Shown here in pieces: positions 34,403 through 42,950 of a stretch of 64,000 bases of DNA; positions within the stretch are counted from its first letter, which is position 1, and every line of letters begins with the position of its first letter. The DNA is taken from contig RXJR01000024.1 in the NCBI GenBank assembly GCA_003963305.1, positions 1-64,000 on the forward strand, written 5' to 3'. A program made the position numbers and the translations under genes. Below the pieces are notes generated by a model, which had not been told where the DNA came from, made no database searches, and saw only the letters and a program-made list of their open reading frames with translations. Source of the DNA: Candidatus Melainabacteria bacterium (lineage in GTDB: Bacteria; Cyanobacteriota; Vampirovibrionia; Obscuribacterales; Obscuribacteraceae).

Positions 34403-35101
34403 GTGGTGCACTTAAGACATGACGAACGGCATTTCACGGACAATGATACGGTGCGAGACATCGTCATTGGCATGTCTGACGGGTTAACGGTTCCGTTCGC
34501 TCTTGCGGCTGGATTGTCCGGCGCCGCGCTGAACTCAAGCCTTGTAGTCACTGCGGGGCTGGCAGAAATCGCCGCCGGCTCCATTGCAATGGGACTGGGC
34601 GGATACATGGCTGCAAAAGGCGATGAGACCCACTATGCCCAAGAATTGCACAGAGAAAACCGAGAAGTGGCTGAGATTCCTGAGGCCGAGAAAGCCGAAG
34701 TCAAAGCAATTTTCCACGAATACGGACTATCAGACGACGAGATCAAACCAATCGTAGAGACCCTCTCGGCAAGACCAAATGACTGGGTGAAATTCATGAT
34801 GCGCTTTGAATTGAACATCGAAAAGCCGGACCCTCGCCGCGCGCGCATCAGCGCATTCACAATCGCTGCTTCCTATGTAGCCGGCGGCATTGTGCCGCTC
34901 GTTCCCTACATGCTGGTGTCTAACGCAAATACTGCGTTGCTTATCTCAGTAGCTTGCACGCTCATAGCACTGTTCATTTTCGGCTTCGTCAAAGGGAACT
35001 TTACCGGCGTGCCACCACTGAAAAGTGGAACAGAAACGCTGCTCATCGGCGGAGCGGCGGCCGCTGCAGCGTTTGGCATTGCGAAATGGGTTAGTCATTA
35101 G
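34403..35101 (+). CDS. VIT1/CCC1 family iron/manganese transporter
   Basis: 232 residues. Hallmarks are VIGMSDGLTVPFALAAGLSGA in the first helix and AEIAAGSIAMGLGGYMAAKGDETHY in the second, followed by a charged cytoplasmic metal-binding helical domain (about 85-145) and three more helices. The family moves Fe2+ or Mn2+ out of the cytoplasm. The GTG start follows GGTGA by four bases. It begins 20 bases after the glycosyltransferase. Confidence 0.9.
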   Translation: MVHLRHDERHFTDNDTVRDIVIGMSDGLTVPFALAAGLSGAALNSSLVVTAGLAEIAAGSIAMGLGGYMAAKGDETHYAQELHRENREVAEIPEAEKAEVKAIFHEYGLSDDEIKPIVETLSARPNDWVKFMMRFELNIEKPDPRRARISAFTIAASYVAGGIVPLVPYMLVSNANTALLISVACTLIALFIFGFVKGNFTGVPPLKSGTETLLIGGAAAAAAFGIAKWVSH

Positions 35102-35112
35102 TAATTGAAACT

Positions 35113-35574
35113 ATGTCCCTAGATTCACAAAAATACGCTCGTGAACTTCGTGCCCTCATGGAAAAAGATGAATGCATTGCTTTTTTCACAGTCTCACACC
35201 CAACGCTCAGTACTCAACAAATCTCTGAGTTGCTCCAGTTGGAGCCGGTTTATGCGCTCGAAGATGGAGACACCATCTATGAATCCAAACGTCATCATAT
35301 AACTCAAACCGGTTCATACTGGCGCATTGAGGTGTGTGAAACCGGTTGCCGGATCTCGTCGGAGCAACTTTTATCCGATCTAATAGCTCATTTATCAGGA
35401 AAGTTACCGACAATCAGGCGCCTACAAAATGAAGGTGCAAAAATGTCGCTGAACCTCCACTACACTTTAGCTTCTAATGTCTCATCACTTGAGTTATCCC
35501 CGGATTTGCTGACTCAGCTGTTCCAGCTACGGATCAGGCTTCGTGTCATGACGATAAAACCGGTAGACGAATAG
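35113..35574 (+). CDS. DUF4279-like protein
   Basis: 153 residues, soluble. The order of elements is a beta strand CIAFFTVSHPTLSTQQISELLQLEPVYALEDGD, a W-containing strand TGSYWRIEV, then a helix LLSDLIAHLSGKLPTI and closing strands. This resembles DUF4279, a small domain often found near polymorphic toxins as a possible immunity protein. No toxin was recognised beside it. Family assignment is tentative. Confidence 0.5.
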   Translation: MSLDSQKYARELRALMEKDECIAFFTVSHPTLSTQQISELLQLEPVYALEDGDTIYESKRHHITQTGSYWRIEVCETGCRISSEQLLSDLIAHLSGKLPTIRRLQNEGAKMSLNLHYTLASNVSSLELSPDLLTQLFQLRIRLRVMTIKPVDE

Positions 35575-35690
35575 ACAAACCAGACCGGAACCTAGTACTA
35601 AAATCAAAGGACAACGCGCTTTCAGCGTACTTTTACCAGTGACGGAATCAATAATCAGCACTAGCATTTAAGAACTAAAAGGGTTCGCTG

Positions 35691-37004
35691 ATGCTTGACC
35701 GTAGTCATAAATTTCTAGTGAACACTTGTCTATCGCTGTTTTGTGTCACCACAAGCCTGGGAATTCTGAGACATCTAATTTGTCTTCACAGATTTAAAGT
35801 CGAATTCAATGATTCAACGGCAAACATAATTGCCTTTTGTCTTGTGGTACCTCTAGTCGTGGCATTGAAGATTCGCACGGAAAGAACGGATTGCTTCAAC
35901 ACAGCCATCCTTACAGAACTACACCTTAACAAAACGTCCGTGAAAATATTTGTAATCATGAGAAACGTTTTTCTCGTAGCGGGGTGCATGACATTACTTT
36001 TGTTCAGCACGTATTTTTCGTACTTCGGATGGCGCTTTTACGGAACAGAAGTGACAGCAAACATCCTAGACACACTGGGTTACTACGAACTAGCAGAACA
36101 AGTCTATCGCTCTGTTAACACTAGCCAGCAATATTCGTCATTTGCAGTTTGGCACACAGTGCGAATAGATGATAACTGCGAAGATTTGCTAACCGAAGAA
36201 CGGAGAAACCAAGTCATAAGCCAAATCTACGGCAAAAACAGTATTCAGATGGCCGATCGATATTACTATCTGGGACGGGTGGCTGAATATCAAGATTCTT
36301 ACGCACAGGCAGAGAAGTGGCTGCAGAAATCGGCAACGGTCTATCTGCGGAATCGAAAGTTCTCTAAGTTGATCGATGCACTTACTCAAATGACCTTCTC
36401 AATAAGCCAGGTCCGCGAAACATATGATGAGGACTGCCACAAACTAGTCAAAGTTGCAGCTGAGATAATGCCTTTGACGAACGAACCTCTAAATTCCACA
36501 TCCCAAGTTCTGCTGCCATACTTCGCTAGACGAATGAATGACGCCCCGCTGGCGAATTATCTGTACGAAAAAATTGGCGTGTTAAATAGTACGAGCGCAG
36601 AATATTCTGACACCGCATCTGCTCAAGATAAGACTACAGACTTCCTTTGTATCCTTTTCTCTGTGCTCACGTCTGGCGTTGGTTCGCTGCTCCTAACAGA
36701 GATAATGCTTCTCGAACGAATCGAATCCGCAAGAAAGCGGCTCCTAAAGACCTTTCAGGATTCAGATGAAAGAATTAACGCACTCAACGAACTTATTATC
36801 CTGCATCTATTCCGCCAAGAAATAGACAAAGCCGCACACCTTAGCGAGCATCTAATTCCTCTAGCAGAGGAAAGCACCAGTGTACAAACGGTTTCGAAAA
36901 CACTGGCGTCACCGATGAGAGTTCGGGTTTGCGTAATCTCGCGCGAATTAGTCCGCACAGTTATAGTCTCATTAATATTGTGCTGGTACTATTGCATATC
37001 CTGA
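35691..37004 (+). CDS. Membrane protein with TPR-like helices, unknown
   Basis: 437 residues. Three membrane segments in the first 120 residues, then a helical region with TPR-like units (GYYELAEQVYRSVN, RYYYLGRVAEYQDSYAQAEKWLQKSA), another membrane segment near 320-340 and a final one at the C-terminus. The start ATG has AAAGGG about seven bases upstream. By eye the gene is richer in A and T than its neighbours, which may indicate transfer. No family was recognised. Confidence 0.6.
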   Translation: MLDRSHKFLVNTCLSLFCVTTSLGILRHLICLHRFKVEFNDSTANIIAFCLVVPLVVALKIRTERTDCFNTAILTELHLNKTSVKIFVIMRNVFLVAGCMTLLLFSTYFSYFGWRFYGTEVTANILDTLGYYELAEQVYRSVNTSQQYSSFAVWHTVRIDDNCEDLLTEERRNQVISQIYGKNSIQMADRYYYLGRVAEYQDSYAQAEKWLQKSATVYLRNRKFSKLIDALTQMTFSISQVRETYDEDCHKLVKVAAEIMPLTNEPLNSTSQVLLPYFARRMNDAPLANYLYEKIGVLNSTSAEYSDTASAQDKTTDFLCILFSVLTSGVGSLLLTEIMLLERIESARKRLLKTFQDSDERINALNELIILHLFRQEIDKAAHLSEHLIPLAEESTSVQTVSKTLASPMRVRVCVISRELVRTVIVSLILCWYYCIS

Positions 37005-37089
37005 TGCACTCTTTCGGAGGGATAGCGTTAGAAATCATCGAAATTGGTGCGAAACTAACCAGTATGATTGCTGCGAGAACAGATTTTGG

Positions 37090-37800
37090 ATGTCGAAAAA
37101 GATAAATCTAGCGGTCCTGGCAGCACTGATTGTTTTGACGATTTTCGCTGTATCTGTCGCCAACAATCCAACATCGCTCGCTGAATGGCAATTGCGCACG
37201 AAGTATCTGAACAAGGTTGTAAAACTGCCGGTTCCATTTTTTCCTCAGGAGCACAACCTGAGCTGCGAGATTGCTTGCTTAAGAATGGCTTTGAACTATC
37301 AGGGTGCACCGGTTAGCGAACAAGAACTGATCAAAATGTTGCCATTCGATGCTACGCCGAAGAAAGGTCGAACCTGGGGCGACCCGAATAAGGGCTTTGT
37401 CGGGGACATAGACGGCGAGATGTGCGTAAACGGTTATGGAGTGTACTGGGAGCCGATCGCTCAAGTTGGGCGACATTGGCGTAAAACCGAAGTTATAGAA
37501 GAAGGTACCGCACAAGACTTAGCAGCGAATCTTACAGCGAAAAGACCGGTAATAATTTGGGGACATTCCGGTGCAGGAGTTTCCCATTCAACTGAGTGGG
37601 AAACTCCACTCGGAAAAACAATTTCTGCATTGCAAGATGAGCACGCACGAGTTGTGACTGGATTTGCCGGCGATCAACAGCACCCCGACGTCTTTATTGT
37701 CCTGGACCCAGTTCTGGGTGAACTGTTCTGGAATCGAAAAGAACTCGAAAAGAACTGGCATTCGCTAGGAAATCACGGTGTCGTCGTTTATGCACAATAG
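37090..37800 (+). CDS. C39-like cysteine peptidase, membrane-anchored or secreted
   Basis: 236 residues. A hydrophobic N-terminus (residues 6-24) acts as signal or anchor. The papain-like C39 triad is visible as Cys59 (NLSCEIACLRMAL), His185 (DEHARVVTGF) and Asp206 (VLDPVLGE), with VPFFPQE just before the cysteine as usual. Stand-alone C39_2 domains are not attached to ABC transporters; their substrates are mostly unknown. Convergent with the sulfotransferase that follows. Confidence 0.82.
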   Translation: MSKKINLAVLAALIVLTIFAVSVANNPTSLAEWQLRTKYLNKVVKLPVPFFPQEHNLSCEIACLRMALNYQGAPVSEQELIKMLPFDATPKKGRTWGDPNKGFVGDIDGEMCVNGYGVYWEPIAQVGRHWRKTEVIEEGTAQDLAANLTAKRPVIIWGHSGAGVSHSTEWETPLGKTISALQDEHARVVTGFAGDQQHPDVFIVLDPVLGELFWNRKELEKNWHSLGNHGVVVYAQ

Positions 37801-37834
37801 AGACGCAGCGCGCCCTTTAAAAGGAAAAGATCCG

Positions 37835-38827
37835 CTACCAGTTCAAATCATCAGCATAGCCCAGCTCAATCAAGAGAGAGCCTGCCAAATTCTTAAAAAT
37901 CACCTTCTGCTCATCACTCATCTGGGTGATCCACTTTTTGCTAAAGTCAGTAAGCGGTTGATTAATTTGCCAGTTTCGATACTGCTGATGTGTTGCACTG
38001 CTGATTATGTCCGGCTTCTCTAGATTGTCGCTGTACCATCGTTCTGGTCGAAGCTCTGTATGAACGATTTCCGGTTCAAACTCCTCGCCGATAAAATCAA
38101 AGAGGTCGGCGAGTGTACGAGTCGAGTTGGTGACAAGGTCTTCGTACTTCACCATCATGACATTTGGATTGTCTAAGTACTGCTCAGCTACACGATATTC
38201 CTCAACCCAGCGCTTCACGGCTTGCTCAAAGCACCCCCAGGTCTTTGACTGCGACAGCGCAACGTCCCTGCCATCCCTCAACATAACAACCACTTTTGCA
38301 TCCGGGTAGTAGTTGAAAATGTCTTTCAAATACCAGAGGTGCTTCGGCGTCTTCTCTGCCCATCTTTCCGCACCAGTTTTTAGCGTTAGTTTGTTCCACG
38401 AAATAAAGCGACGCAATTTGCTGAGTAACCCCAGCCAGATGAAACAATCAGACTCTCCTTCAACCGCGTAAATATGACTGTGATTGGAAAGAATCTTGAG
38501 CATAATGGAAGTGCCGCTGTGCCCAGACCCAACAACAAAAATCGGCGAGAACAGCTTACGCCTGCGAGATTGACTGATCCCGAAATATGACTTTTGCAAA
38601 ACAGAGGTTGAAAGTCGGGGAATTCTGGTAGCCTCGGCGCGACGACTGATACCAGATTTAATGGCGAGAAAAACGCTACGCGCATTGAAGGCTAGTGGAA
38701 TCGCAGGCTCTTCTACAGGTGCCAGGTTAATGGACCGATACCGTTCATTTAGAAGCTCAAGCTCGCGCATTGTCGGCTCTTCCAACCGCCTTTTTTTCTC
38801 TTCCAGGAATTGTCCAATGCTATGCAT
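37835..38827 (-). CDS. Sulfotransferase family protein
   Basis: 330 residues. PAPS-binding loop FVVGSGHSGTSIMLKIL near residue 95 and the 3'-phosphate motif VVMLRDGRDVALSQSKTWG near 178, then WVEEYRVAEQYL and a C-terminal YxNWQINQPL region typical of Sulfotransfer_3 enzymes. Probably sulfates a surface glycan; it is the second sulfotransferase in the window and unlike the one at 26056 in detail. Confidence 0.85.
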   Translation of the reverse strand: MHSIGQFLEEKKRRLEEPTMRELELLNERYRSINLAPVEEPAIPLAFNARSVFLAIKSGISRRAEATRIPRLSTSVLQKSYFGISQSRRRKLFSPIFVVGSGHSGTSIMLKILSNHSHIYAVEGESDCFIWLGLLSKLRRFISWNKLTLKTGAERWAEKTPKHLWYLKDIFNYYPDAKVVVMLRDGRDVALSQSKTWGCFEQAVKRWVEEYRVAEQYLDNPNVMMVKYEDLVTNSTRTLADLFDFIGEEFEPEIVHTELRPERWYSDNLEKPDIISSATHQQYRNWQINQPLTDFSKKWITQMSDEQKVIFKNLAGSLLIELGYADDLNW

Positions 38828-39093
38828 TGTCTGCGTTTCCGTTGGTCCCCTAAGAAGGGGCTGCCCATTATCTTAACGCCGATAACACTTTCCCGAAGTG
38901 TTGCGTTGTATTCTTTTGTACTGCAACGAGACGCAGATTGCTATCACACCTTCAGGTGATTTATGCCTGAGGAGAGGCGTTTGTGCATTATGGAAAGTGC
39001 GAAATCAACCAATTTTCAACTTGTGCTTAAAAACGTACAGCAAAGTTCAAACTTGATAGGCACCACCAAGTAACCACACGAAAAGGAGCGAAA
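38828..39093. other. Intergenic region
   Basis: 266 bases between the methyltransferase stop and the sulfotransferase start, both on the minus strand. CCCCT-AAGA-AGGGG at 38849-38862 is a perfect 5-bp hairpin in the sulfotransferase leader. AAAAGGAG at 39080-39087 looks like a plus-strand ribosome site but leads into the antisense of the methyltransferase. Nothing else was recognised. Confidence 0.3.
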
Positions 39094-39840
39094 TCAGTGG
39101 TTAATCAGAGGTTTCTGTCTTGGCTTGAAAGTAATTCCAATAATCAAATTGATGTCGACTATCGGCAGCATAAAAGGGAAATATTCCTGATGCACCGGTT
39201 CAAAATAACGCGATACTTCTTTGATAATTTCGTCCGGAATACTGATATGTTCGCTGTCAATAAACCACTTATACGGCTGCCCATATCGCTTGCGGAACAT
39301 CTGCTCGGTCGAAACAAATCGAGCAAGGTTGTACGCGACTCCACCTTCGCAAGGAATCACAACGCTGAAAATGCCCTTCTCTTTGTCGCACAACCTGTAC
39401 ATCTCTTTGACCGCTGAAGGCAAGTCAGGAAGATGCTCCAGAACGTGGATAGCGATAATGCGGTCGAAATATCCATCTTCGAAGTCCAGACGTCCCTGGC
39501 AATCACCCTGCCGTGCATCTATGTCGGGAAAACGGGCGCGAATCTGCTCAACCATGTTGGTACGCAGTTCAACCGGTATGTAATTCCGGCGCTGCTCTGC
39601 GGTGAGCTTTTCGAACTCCAGATGCTCGCCGAGCCCAGCGCCGATTTCCAGCGTGCGAACGAATCCGGCCGGCGAGTTGCGCACGGTATAGCCGTGATTG
39701 AATTTTTCCAGCGGCACAAACGACTTTTGGGATGCAAGTTGCTCATGCCAGTAGCGCATGAAATCATCTTTGGTGGCAAGCTGCTCGGCTGTCAAAACCG
39801 GCAACTGTTTCGGCCAGGTGTATGAGCCCTTCAGCTTCAA
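39094..39840 (-). CDS. Class I SAM-dependent methyltransferase
   Basis: 248 residues. Motif I is RTLEIGAGLGEHLEF, an acidic residue at the end of beta-2 (PVELR), motif post-I QGDCQGRLDFEDGYFDRIIAIHVLEHLPDL, and a C-terminal cap. This is the UbiE/COQ5-like Methyltransf_11 pattern. Overlaps the upstream GT2 gene by four bases, so the two are a transcription unit. Substrate is unknown; a lipid or glycan is likely from context. Confidence 0.85.
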   Translation of the reverse strand: MKLKGSYTWPKQLPVLTAEQLATKDDFMRYWHEQLASQKSFVPLEKFNHGYTVRNSPAGFVRTLEIGAGLGEHLEFEKLTAEQRRNYIPVELRTNMVEQIRARFPDIDARQGDCQGRLDFEDGYFDRIIAIHVLEHLPDLPSAVKEMYRLCDKEKGIFSVVIPCEGGVAYNLARFVSTEQMFRKRYGQPYKWFIDSEHISIPDEIIKEVSRYFEPVHQEYFPFMLPIVDINLIIGITFKPRQKPLINH

Positions 39841-40616
39841 CGCGCTTCCTCGAGTACGAACAAACGAGTTTTCGAAACCGGCTGCTTATCAGCATGCAAT
39901 GAAGGAATAGCAATCATTTTCTGAAAGAGTTCCAGACTTCGGCCGATTCCAATCGGCAATCTTGTCTGTTGGTCGTGTGTCCATTTGACACCAATTTCCT
40001 TCACAGTAAGACCCATTTTCATGGCCACATAAAGCAGTTCTGCATCAAAATAGGCGCACTCATAGACGACATGCGGGAATAACAACTTCACAGCATCGGC
40101 CGTGAACATTTTGAAGCCACATTGCGTATCTGGATAAGGCATCCTCAATATAGCGCGTTGCAAATACCCAAATCCGATGCCAAGCTGCCGCCGCGGAAAC
40201 GCCTGCGGAGTTCCTATTCTCGTGTCTTGATGCGAACGTGAACCGATAATCACATCGCCACCCTTCTCAATTTCGGCGAGGAAATTGGTGAGATATTCAA
40301 TTGGCACGGCATAATCCGCATCCATGAACAATCTATAATCTCCCAGGGCGTTAATCATACCGTATTTAACTGAAAACCCCTTGCCTCGATTTTTGGGCAG
40401 AGAAATCAGTCTGATGCCGCCATAGCGAGCCGCAGCATCTTCCACGACCTGCTCGGTGCCATCGGTGCTGCCATCTGTCACGACGATAATTTCGCTGCTA
40501 TAAGCTTGCTGCGCAAGGAATGTCGCGGTTTTCATCAAAGTATGCGGCAGCCGCGACTCTTCGTTATAAGCCGGGATGATGATTGAGACTTTGACGCGAG
40601 GCTTCCGCACGGGCAA
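39837..40616 (-). CDS. GT2 glycosyltransferase, dolichyl-phosphate glucosyltransferase (ALG5)-like
   Basis: About 259 residues. GT-A fold with SIIIPAYNEESRLPHTL, IVVTDGSTDGTEQVV, NRGKGFSVKYGMINALGDYRLFMDADYAVP (DxD) and PYPDTQCGFKMFTADAV. The last motif is shared by ALG5/DPM1-type enzymes that charge polyprenyl phosphate with glucose or mannose. That would supply the lipid-linked donors needed by the GT-C membrane enzymes in this window. The start is a TTG (40616) or GTG (40610), limited by an upstream in-frame stop. Confidence 0.83.
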   Translation of the reverse strand: MPVRKPRVKVSIIIPAYNEESRLPHTLMKTATFLAQQAYSSEIIVVTDGSTDGTEQVVEDAAARYGGIRLISLPKNRGKGFSVKYGMINALGDYRLFMDADYAVPIEYLTNFLAEIEKGGDVIIGSRSHQDTRIGTPQAFPRRQLGIGFGYLQRAILRMPYPDTQCGFKMFTADAVKLLFPHVVYECAYFDAELLYVAMKMGLTVKEIGVKWTHDQQTRLPIGIGRSLELFQKMIAIPSLHADKQPVSKTRLFVLEEAR

Positions 40617-40802
40617 AACACCGAACTAGTGACAGTCAACTAATGATAGCCTTGAGATCTTGCAAGCACATTGCATCCCCTTAATTCGTGAGAATTCGTA
40701 GCTTAAGGCTGCTTCAGGCGGCGGTGCGGATGTATTTTGGGCTCAAACAACCTTGAGCATTGGCATCAGACCTTGATATAGTCGCCTCGGGTTGGACTTG
40801 AG

Positions 40803-42950
40803 ATGATTAGCCAGAACACGAGCACTGTGCCAATGCAGTCGGAGCAGCAGTCGCGCACAACAATGCGGCAACATACGGTTTTTATCGCCCCGTTGATTGG
40901 CATAACGCTGCTTTTCTTTTCGCCCGTGTTGCTTCACGCACATTGGGGATTATTTGATGATCCGTCGCTAATTTTGCAGTCAAGTCGCCGTTTGATGGAT
41001 GACCCATCAACTCTGAGTTACATCCTTGCCGCTCAAATGCGTATGGGCATCTTTTACTGGGTAACAGTGCTGTGGCGGCTGTTTCCCGAGAATCCGACCG
41101 GATTTTTTGCAACCAACTTCTTGCTCATATCGGGCGCGCTGACAATGCTTTACGGCATCTGCTACAAACTGACCGGCAACGCCAAAGTCAGCGCCTTAAG
41201 CACTGCAACTGTTCTCGCCTCGCCGTCATTGTTCGAAGTGATTTATACGCTGGATAAACAAGAAGTATATTTTCCATTCCTATTTTCAGCAGTGGTCCTG
41301 CTACACCTTGTGGCATCGAAGTGCAAACCAGTGCTTCTGCCACTGTTCGCAGTGCTTTCGGCGCTTTGCGCAACAGCCGCTTACCTGAGTAAAGAAACGA
41401 GCATCATTCTTGCTTTGTTCAGCGGCGTGCTTTTATTCGCCAATGTTATATTCGCGAGAGGCAACAAGAGAGAGGCGCTGGCTCGCCACGTTTTGATGTT
41501 TGTCGCGACGATTGCGCCATTACTGGTCTTGAAGTTTATGGTCTTTCCAACGATAAACGACAAGTACGTCGTAATGACTTTTGATATCCATAAGCTTTTA
41601 GCAAAGGCATGGCAGTATGCCGTGGTTGTACCAGACTTCTTTGCCATGCTTATATTCACCACAGGCAGTGGCATCCACCTGGCGTTCAGCAAGAAGTTCT
41701 ATAAGTCGACCGAATCATGGTCCGGCTTTGTTGCCCTTCTTGCAGCGGCACTTGCCTCGGCTGTCGCGCTGATAAGCTTCGACACATTCGCAGGCGTTTT
41801 GATGTACATATGGCTGCCGATCTACTTTTTCCTTGCTCCCTGTCTGGCATTTTCCGTCGTCAATTTACCGAACACTCTAACAGCGGGAAAGCAGATCACT
41901 AACGGATTTATCGCAGGGCTCGTACTCCTGCTCTTAAGCCAAATTCCAACAAGAGTCTTGCAGGCACAATATCAATTTTCGTTCGACGCGATGACATCGG
42001 AGCTGGCACGAAAGTTGAGCATTATCGCCAGTGATTCAAAAGAACCCATCATCTGTGCAATGCCTACTTACAGCGTAGGCGAGACAGAAATTCCAGAGCA
42101 AATTGAGACACACGTACGCAGCATTTTGCAGAAACGATATTACGAAACAAAGTCGGAGAAGACTTCCGGGCAAAAGTTCACGATGCTGAACTTCCTGTCC
42201 CCCGACTGCAGCAATGTTCACGAAGCGGGCGATCCACCGAACACCTATAAACTCGCCGAGTTCAGAGGACATTCACTTTCATATACCAATGAATGTCCGC
42301 CGGAATATGTGGGCTGGACAGGATTCCAGATCTTGAACGGAGCGACGCCGTTTCAGCAGTGGGTAAAACGGCCCTTCGGAAAGAATGATCTGTTAATCGT
42401 CCCTTACGGTGAAGTGACGCCAGATGCGATTCAATATCGAGGTACCGGCATATTTGCTCATCCCTGGAAACTCAAACTGCTCAATTTCCCGCAACTCAAA
42501 CTGGAAGATGTTGGACACGTGGAGCGCAAATTGACCAATCCGATCGGACATAGACAGACGATGGGCTGGCGGATTTTGAAGGTCACTGAGGCTGAGCCTG
42601 TCACATTTGAGACTTCGACAGATGGATGGCTAAAGAATGACGGGAAGATTTTTTACCATCGGGACGCTGCTAAGCCAGTGCTCAAAATCACATCCAACCA
42701 GCCAGCACCGAAAGCTTTGACTATAGAACCAGCACCGAATACAGTGACTTTAGAAACATCAGCGAGCGGCGCGCCTGCAACAATTGTGCGAAGCAAGGAT
42801 GGCGACTCGACAATTATCGAAATTCCGCTCAAGCAGCAGCCGGAGAGCGGTGTGCTGAAGCTTCACTCGCTCGACGAAGGTTCGCGATTACACATTGATG
42901 CCGCGACATATGAGGTACAGCAGGCGCTCGAGCCTCGAGAGACTATTTAA
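40803..42950 (+). CDS. Large GT-C-like membrane protein
   Basis: 715 residues. About 10-11 membrane helices in residues 25-400 and an extracytoplasmic C-terminal domain of about 300 residues. The first loop has HWGLFDDPSLILQSSRRLM, with acidic residues where GT-C enzymes keep their catalytic Asp. No closer family was recognised. Its last eight bases overlap the convergent membrane protein gene. Confidence 0.6.
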   Translation: MISQNTSTVPMQSEQQSRTTMRQHTVFIAPLIGITLLFFSPVLLHAHWGLFDDPSLILQSSRRLMDDPSTLSYILAAQMRMGIFYWVTVLWRLFPENPTGFFATNFLLISGALTMLYGICYKLTGNAKVSALSTATVLASPSLFEVIYTLDKQEVYFPFLFSAVVLLHLVASKCKPVLLPLFAVLSALCATAAYLSKETSIILALFSGVLLFANVIFARGNKREALARHVLMFVATIAPLLVLKFMVFPTINDKYVVMTFDIHKLLAKAWQYAVVVPDFFAMLIFTTGSGIHLAFSKKFYKSTESWSGFVALLAAALASAVALISFDTFAGVLMYIWLPIYFFLAPCLAFSVVNLPNTLTAGKQITNGFIAGLVLLLLSQIPTRVLQAQYQFSFDAMTSELARKLSIIASDSKEPIICAMPTYSVGETEIPEQIETHVRSILQKRYYETKSEKTSGQKFTMLNFLSPDCSNVHEAGDPPNTYKLAEFRGHSLSYTNECPPEYVGWTGFQILNGATPFQQWVKRPFGKNDLLIVPYGEVTPDAIQYRGTGIFAHPWKLKLLNFPQLKLEDVGHVERKLTNPIGHRQTMGWRILKVTEAEPVTFETSTDGWLKNDGKIFYHRDAAKPVLKITSNQPAPKALTIEPAPNTVTLETSASGAPATIVRSKDGDSTIIEIPLKQQPESGVLKLHSLDEGSRLHIDAATYEVQQALEPRETI

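Noticed and set aside
39097-39417. Plus-strand frame with GTG start and a good AAGGAG upstream
   Set aside because: It is antisense to a well-supported SAM methyltransferase, has no recognisable protein features, and the ribosome-like sequence is likely coincidental.
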